From NCBI GenBank assembly GCA_907163375.1, contig CAJQUW010007894.1, positions 1 to 64,000 of the forward strand: 64,000 bases of DNA. The letters run 5' to 3'. The position numbers and the translations under genes are program-made. The stretch is from Prostheceraeus crozeri. Lineage: Eukaryota; Platyhelminthes; Polycladida; Euryleptidae. The notes under the pieces are model-generated. The model was not told the DNA's origin. It saw only the letters and a program-made list of their open reading frames with translations, and searched no databases. Below, piece by piece: positions 63,041-64,000 of this stretch (positions are counted from its first letter, which is position 1; the number at the start of each line of letters is the position of its first letter).

Positions 63041-63451
63041 ATGTCTTTCTCAAACGACTGCGGAACATTACGTTTTCATAGGCAAAGTTTAAAAGGAGCT
63101 GTTCAAGATTATGTGATAAAATTTCATAAAGATGAGACCGACATCGAAGCAGTGGTCGATGATGCTAGCACTCTATTTCTAGAGTTAATGAATACATTCT
63201 CTGATAGCATTATCATGGCGCGATTAGTTGCGAAAATTAAGTTTAGTCATTTTGGAAAGGAAGAGGTGGAAAGTCGCTCTTTCCATTTTGCTTCTTATTC
63301 AATGGAAGTGGTAGATCACCCCGAAGAATTTTTTAAAAGACATATGATAAAAATTGCTGAACGTCTTAACGCATTTAACCATCATGGTAGCAGTCTAGTG
63401 ATTGAAGCGATTTCAGATATTCACATTCAACTTTCCATAAAGAAAAATTGA
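63041..63451 (+). CDS. Protein resembling the N-terminal region of Polinton polymerases
   Basis: 136 residues with KGAVQDYVIKFHKDETDIEA, then ELMNTFSDSIIMARLVAKIK, FFKRHMIKIAERLNAFNHHG and SSLVIEAISDIHIQLSIKKN. The FNHHGS and IxxIHIxL pattern with a preceding strand-rich region is like the segment just before the exonuclease in Polinton polymerases (compare EEWFHQNSSLIDALFRNLDN in the 29162-30433 part). Here it stands alone. Function unknown; terminal-protein-like or regulatory roles are speculation. Its stop is two bases from the next gene's ATG. Confidence 0.5.
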   Translation: MSFSNDCGTLRFHRQSLKGAVQDYVIKFHKDETDIEAVVDDASTLFLELMNTFSDSIIMARLVAKIKFSHFGKEEVESRSFHFASYSMEVVDHPEEFFKRHMIKIAERLNAFNHHGSSLVIEAISDIHIQLSIKKN

Positions 63452-63453
63452 AA

Positions 63454-63777
63454 ATGCAGTGGTACTTGATTGTAGCACAACTGGTTTTCGAGCTATGTCT
63501 GCTCACTCTCGAAGTATATTCCTTCTGTACATGCGTCTATTATTTAGAAAAGGCTAGCAAATTCATATCTTCAAAAAGACTTGCTATAGACATCAGTAAC
63601 GGTGAAACTATGTGTTGTGATGTATGTAAGCGAAAGGATGGAAATGAAAAGCGCATCTTCAAGAGATGTAAGCATGCTTTTTGTCAACGCTGTTTCATAC
63701 GTAATTGCATTCAACTTTGCCAATGTTACCACTGTGATATTGCTCATTTCGAGTGTCACTTATGTCGCAATAGTTAG
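63454..63777 (+). CDS. Membrane-anchored RING finger protein
   Basis: Start at ATG 63454 (MQWYLIVAQLVFELCLLTLE), two bases after the previous stop. The first 27 residues are a hydrophobic helix: a signal anchor or membrane segment. The C-terminal RING reads MCCDVCKRKDGNEKRIFKRC, then KHAFCQRCFIRNCIQLCQCY with the final CxxC. The ligand order C-C-C-H-C-C-C-C is C3HC4. About 107 residues. Membrane-bound viral RING proteins commonly remove host receptors or sensors by ubiquitination; that role is an inference. The second RING-type protein within 1.5 kb. Confidence 0.6.
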   Translation: MQWYLIVAQLVFELCLLTLEVYSFCTCVYYLEKASKFISSKRLAIDISNGETMCCDVCKRKDGNEKRIFKRCKHAFCQRCFIRNCIQLCQCYHCDIAHFECHLCRNS

Positions 63778-63828
63778 TACCTATGCAAATGTGGTAAAGA
63801 TAGGTTTTAGCAAAGACTAACACGGAAA

Positions 63829-64000
63829 ATGGCGAAACGTAAAATGACGAAACGTAAAAGTCAAAAGTTTTCTTCAGCCATTCAAGCTCTCCGACGAATG
63901 AAAGCAAATCAGCGATACAATGCTATACGACATGCTAACGATAAATTCATTTGTGAAACTATTTCTCATGTGAGGAAGTTGAGGACGAAGAAATTAGCGC
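63829..64000 (+). CDS. Small basic core-like protein (runs off the window)
   Basis: The first 57 codons are in view. MAKRKMTKRKSQKFSSAIQA, then LRRMKANQRYNAIRHANDKF and ICETISHVRKLRTKKLA. Lys/Arg-rich, with the F-x2-A-x2-L and D-x-F-I motif shared with the 4521-4910 protein of element A, so the same conserved family. Expect a Gly-rich hydrophobic end beyond the window if it matches that homologue. Confidence 0.55.
   Translation, partial: MAKRKMTKRKSQKFSSAIQALRRMKANQRYNAIRHANDKFICETISHVRKLRTKKLA

Larger units (their letters stand above)
60465..64000 (+). mobile_element. Polinton 3, left end only
   Basis: Begins AGTAGTAAGCAAAAC at 60465, immediately after mariner coding sequence. The first 800 bp are TIR-like: C-tracts, tandem repeats, and long stretches clearly related to the TIR of Polinton 1 (for example GAGTGAGACAAATTC and GATGTGAGACGCCATTTAAG). 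A TATA promoter and a run of plus-strand genes follow to the window edge. The expected target duplication is CCTCTT (60459-60464 here). The visible genes look whole. Confidence 0.85.

Noticed and set aside
1-64000. Bacterial or phage contamination, suggested by fibre-like and ATPase genes
   Set aside because: Introns, TATA boxes, eukaryotic transposons and nested target duplications tie all parts to one eukaryotic locus.

Overview
What it is. The window reads as repeat-rich DNA from an animal nuclear genome, probably an aquatic invertebrate. The evidence is Polinton/Maverick elements with animal-type proteins, a Penelope-like retroelement (PLE), a non-LTR LINE, piggyBac, hAT and mariner transposons, TATA boxes, GT-AG introns and AATAAA signals. 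I found no host housekeeping gene, rRNA or tRNA. The species cannot be named from the sequence.

Layout. 1-6707: one end of a Polinton (element A), all genes on the minus strand, ending with a UBA-RING protein beside the terminus. 6867-9791: a decayed piggyBac flanked by TTAA, carrying a 1,042-bp hAT MITE (8-bp target duplication CTTGCGAC). 10446-10506: a 61-bp foldback with an 8-bp duplication. 10634-58952: a 5'-truncated PLE of only about 2.1 kb, stretched to 48 kb by two insertions. The first (11886-37881, duplication GAAGGTAT) is a second copy of the hAT MITE. That copy holds a LINE (about 12820-37756), the LINE holds Polinton 1 (15484-36327, duplication GACGGT), Polinton 1 holds an unassigned 4.8-kb TIR element (15619-20436), and that holds a 124-bp foldback. 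The second insertion is Polinton 2 (38095-58272, duplication GTGCTC), which carries a hAT of its own near its right end. 58960-60464: unassigned sequence and a mariner-like pseudogene. 60465-64000: the start of Polinton 3, inserted into the mariner pseudogene.

How the parts work. Polinton 2 carries the fullest virus-like gene set: adenain-type protease, PLA2-like plus integrase region, double-jelly-roll capsid, minor virion proteins, a fibre-like coiled coil, protein-primed DNA polymerase and packaging ATPase. Several of these genes are broken. Polinton 1 shows only a broken polymerase and one capsid-related fragment, between 2.5-kb TIRs that carry inward-facing promoters. Polinton 3 shows an early-gene-like block: a spliced first gene, two RING-type proteins, a DEDDh exonuclease, a polymerase-N-terminus-like protein and a basic core-like protein also found in element A.

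Most striking. The AT-rich Polinton 2 is peppered with short GC-rich double-hairpin repeats. At several sites these lie in frame inside coding sequence, in the manner of Rickettsia palindromic elements. The nesting order, with intact target duplications at several levels, also gives a relative timeline of insertions.
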